This document shows, in pieces, positions 6,048-6,587 of a stretch of 6,587 nt of DNA (positions are counted from its first letter, which is position 1; the number at the start of each line of letters is the position of its first letter). The DNA is from Acidobacteriota bacterium. GTDB taxonomy: Bacteria; Acidobacteriota; Vicinamibacteria; Vicinamibacterales; UBA2999. Where the stretch lies: the NCBI GenBank assembly GCA_947465275.1, contig CANIAI010000137.1, forward strand, positions 1 through 6,587, given 5' to 3'. Below the pieces are notes generated by a model. It saw only the letters and a list, made by a program, of their open reading frames with translations. It made no database searches and was not told the DNA's origin. The position numbers and the translations under genes are program-made.

Positions 6048-6587
6048 TCACGACGCCCTCGCCAGGCGCCCGACCGCGTCCTTGAAGGCGCGGCCGCGCG
6101 CGGCGTAGTCACTGAACCAGTCGAAGCTCGCGCACGCCGGCGCGAGCAGGACGACACCCGACCCGCCGGCGGCGGCAAAGCCAAGCTCGACCGCCTCACG
6201 CATGGATGCGGCGCGCAGCACCGGCACCGTTCCGCCGAGCGCCTCGGCGACCAGGTCTGCCGACTCGCCGATCGCGACGACCGCGCGTCCACGCGTGCGC
6301 AGCGGTTCGCGGAGCAGCCCGAGGTCCCCACCTTTGTACTTGCCGCCGATGATGGCGACCACGCCGCCGTCGAAGCTCTCGATCGAGCGGAGCGCCGCGT
6401 CGACATTGGTCGCCTTCGAGTCGTTGACGAAGCGGACGCCCTCGAACTCGGCGACCGGCTCCATCACATGCTCGAGGCCGCGGAAGCCGGCCAGCGCGGC
6501 CACCATCTGCTCCGGCGTGACGCCGGCGAGCAGCGCCGTCGCCGCCGCGGCGAGCACGTTGTGCAGCATGTGGCGGCCGGTCAGCTC
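6048..6587 (-). CDS. murD: UDP-MurNAc-L-alanine--D-glutamate ligase MurD, C-terminal part (runs off the right edge)
   Basis: MurD adds D-glutamate to UDP-MurNAc-L-Ala in the cytoplasm. The last 179 codons are present; the UDP-binding domain and the P-loop lie beyond the edge. The fragment begins at the end of the central ATPase domain (LTGRHMLHNVLAAAA) and contains the whole C-terminal ligase domain. That domain shows FRGLEHVMEPV (35-45), the diagnostic NDSKATN (55-61), IIGGKYKGGD (79-88) and LLAPACASFDWF (147-158, residues of the fragment). NDSKATN and PACAS-D-F are specific to MurD among the Mur ligases. Two positions usually conserved differ here: the first N of H-N-x-x-N is Met (residue 7) and the Arg of H-R-x-E is Val (residue 41). 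The gene ends in TGA at 6050-6048 and is followed by the 192-bp gap before ftsW. An ATG at 6569 lies inside the reading frame and is not the true start. Confidence 0.95.
   Translation of the reverse strand, partial: ELTGRHMLHNVLAAAATALLAGVTPEQMVAALAGFRGLEHVMEPVAEFEGVRFVNDSKATNVDAALRSIESFDGGVVAIIGGKYKGGDLGLLREPLRTRGRAVVAIGESADLVAEALGGTVPVLRAASMREAVELGFAAAGGSGVVLLAPACASFDWFSDYAARGRAFKDAVGRLARAS

Noticed and set aside
5845..6051. A 68-codon frame filling the murD-ftsW gap, with a GTG start overlapping the murD stop (GTGA) and its stop 11 bases inside ftsW
   Set aside because: The tidy tiling is tempting. But only about three quarters of its third positions are G or C, against over 90% at the start of ftsW; the translation has no recognisable domain or membrane segment; and it coincides with the inverted repeat. 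Noncoding is more likely. Conservation of the frame in relatives would reverse this.
1..6587. A mobile element, CRISPR array, defence or other novel system
   Set aside because: Nearly every base is accounted for by conserved dcw genes in standard order with uniform composition. No transposase, integrase, tRNA, direct-repeat array or foreign-looking gene was seen.

Overview
The window is one stretch of a bacterial division and cell-wall (dcw) cluster. Every gene lies on the minus strand. In transcription order, from the right edge to the left, they are murD (5' part missing), ftsW, murG, murC, ftsQ, ftsA and ftsZ (only the first 38 codons present). The DNA is very GC-rich with strongly GC-biased third codon positions. 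The gene order, the lack of murB and ddl between murC and ftsQ, and the protein character (FtsA beginning RERYIVGLDVGTSNV, MurC beginning LGRTRGIHFVGIGG) suggest a GC-rich Acidobacteriota-type genome, perhaps of the Vicinamibacteria kind. That assignment is from memory and tentative. FtsQ and the FtsA membrane-targeting helix fit a free-living rod or coccus dividing by the FtsZ ring.

Layout. 6587-6048: C-terminal 179 codons of MurD. 6047-5856: the only sizeable gap (192 bp). It looks noncoding and holds an 11-bp perfect inverted repeat, a tandem 8-mer that offers a second pairing partner, and a short palindrome. 5855-4752: FtsW. 4751-3654: MurG, starting on the base after the ftsW stop and in the same frame. 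About 3664-2231: MurC, overlapping the end of murG. 2231-1380: FtsQ, sharing one base with the murC stop (TGATG). 1380-154: FtsA, sharing one base with the ftsQ stop (TAGTG). 153-116: a 38-bp gap with a strong Shine-Dalgarno. 115-1: start of FtsZ, running off the left edge.

How the genes work together. MurC and MurD add L-Ala and D-Glu to UDP-MurNAc in the cytoplasm. MurG adds GlcNAc to the membrane-bound lipid I to make lipid II, and FtsW polymerises lipid II at the septum. FtsZ forms the ring, FtsA tethers it to the membrane, and FtsQ links it to the periplasmic divisome. From ftsW to ftsA the junctions are abutting or overlapping, which points to one translationally coupled transcript. The 192-bp gap before ftsW is the obvious place for extra regulation.

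Nothing here amounts to a new biological system; the genes are conserved core genes. The points worth a second look are the murD-ftsW gap, two substitutions in MurD at positions usually conserved, the missing murB and ddl, and the non-ATG start of murC.
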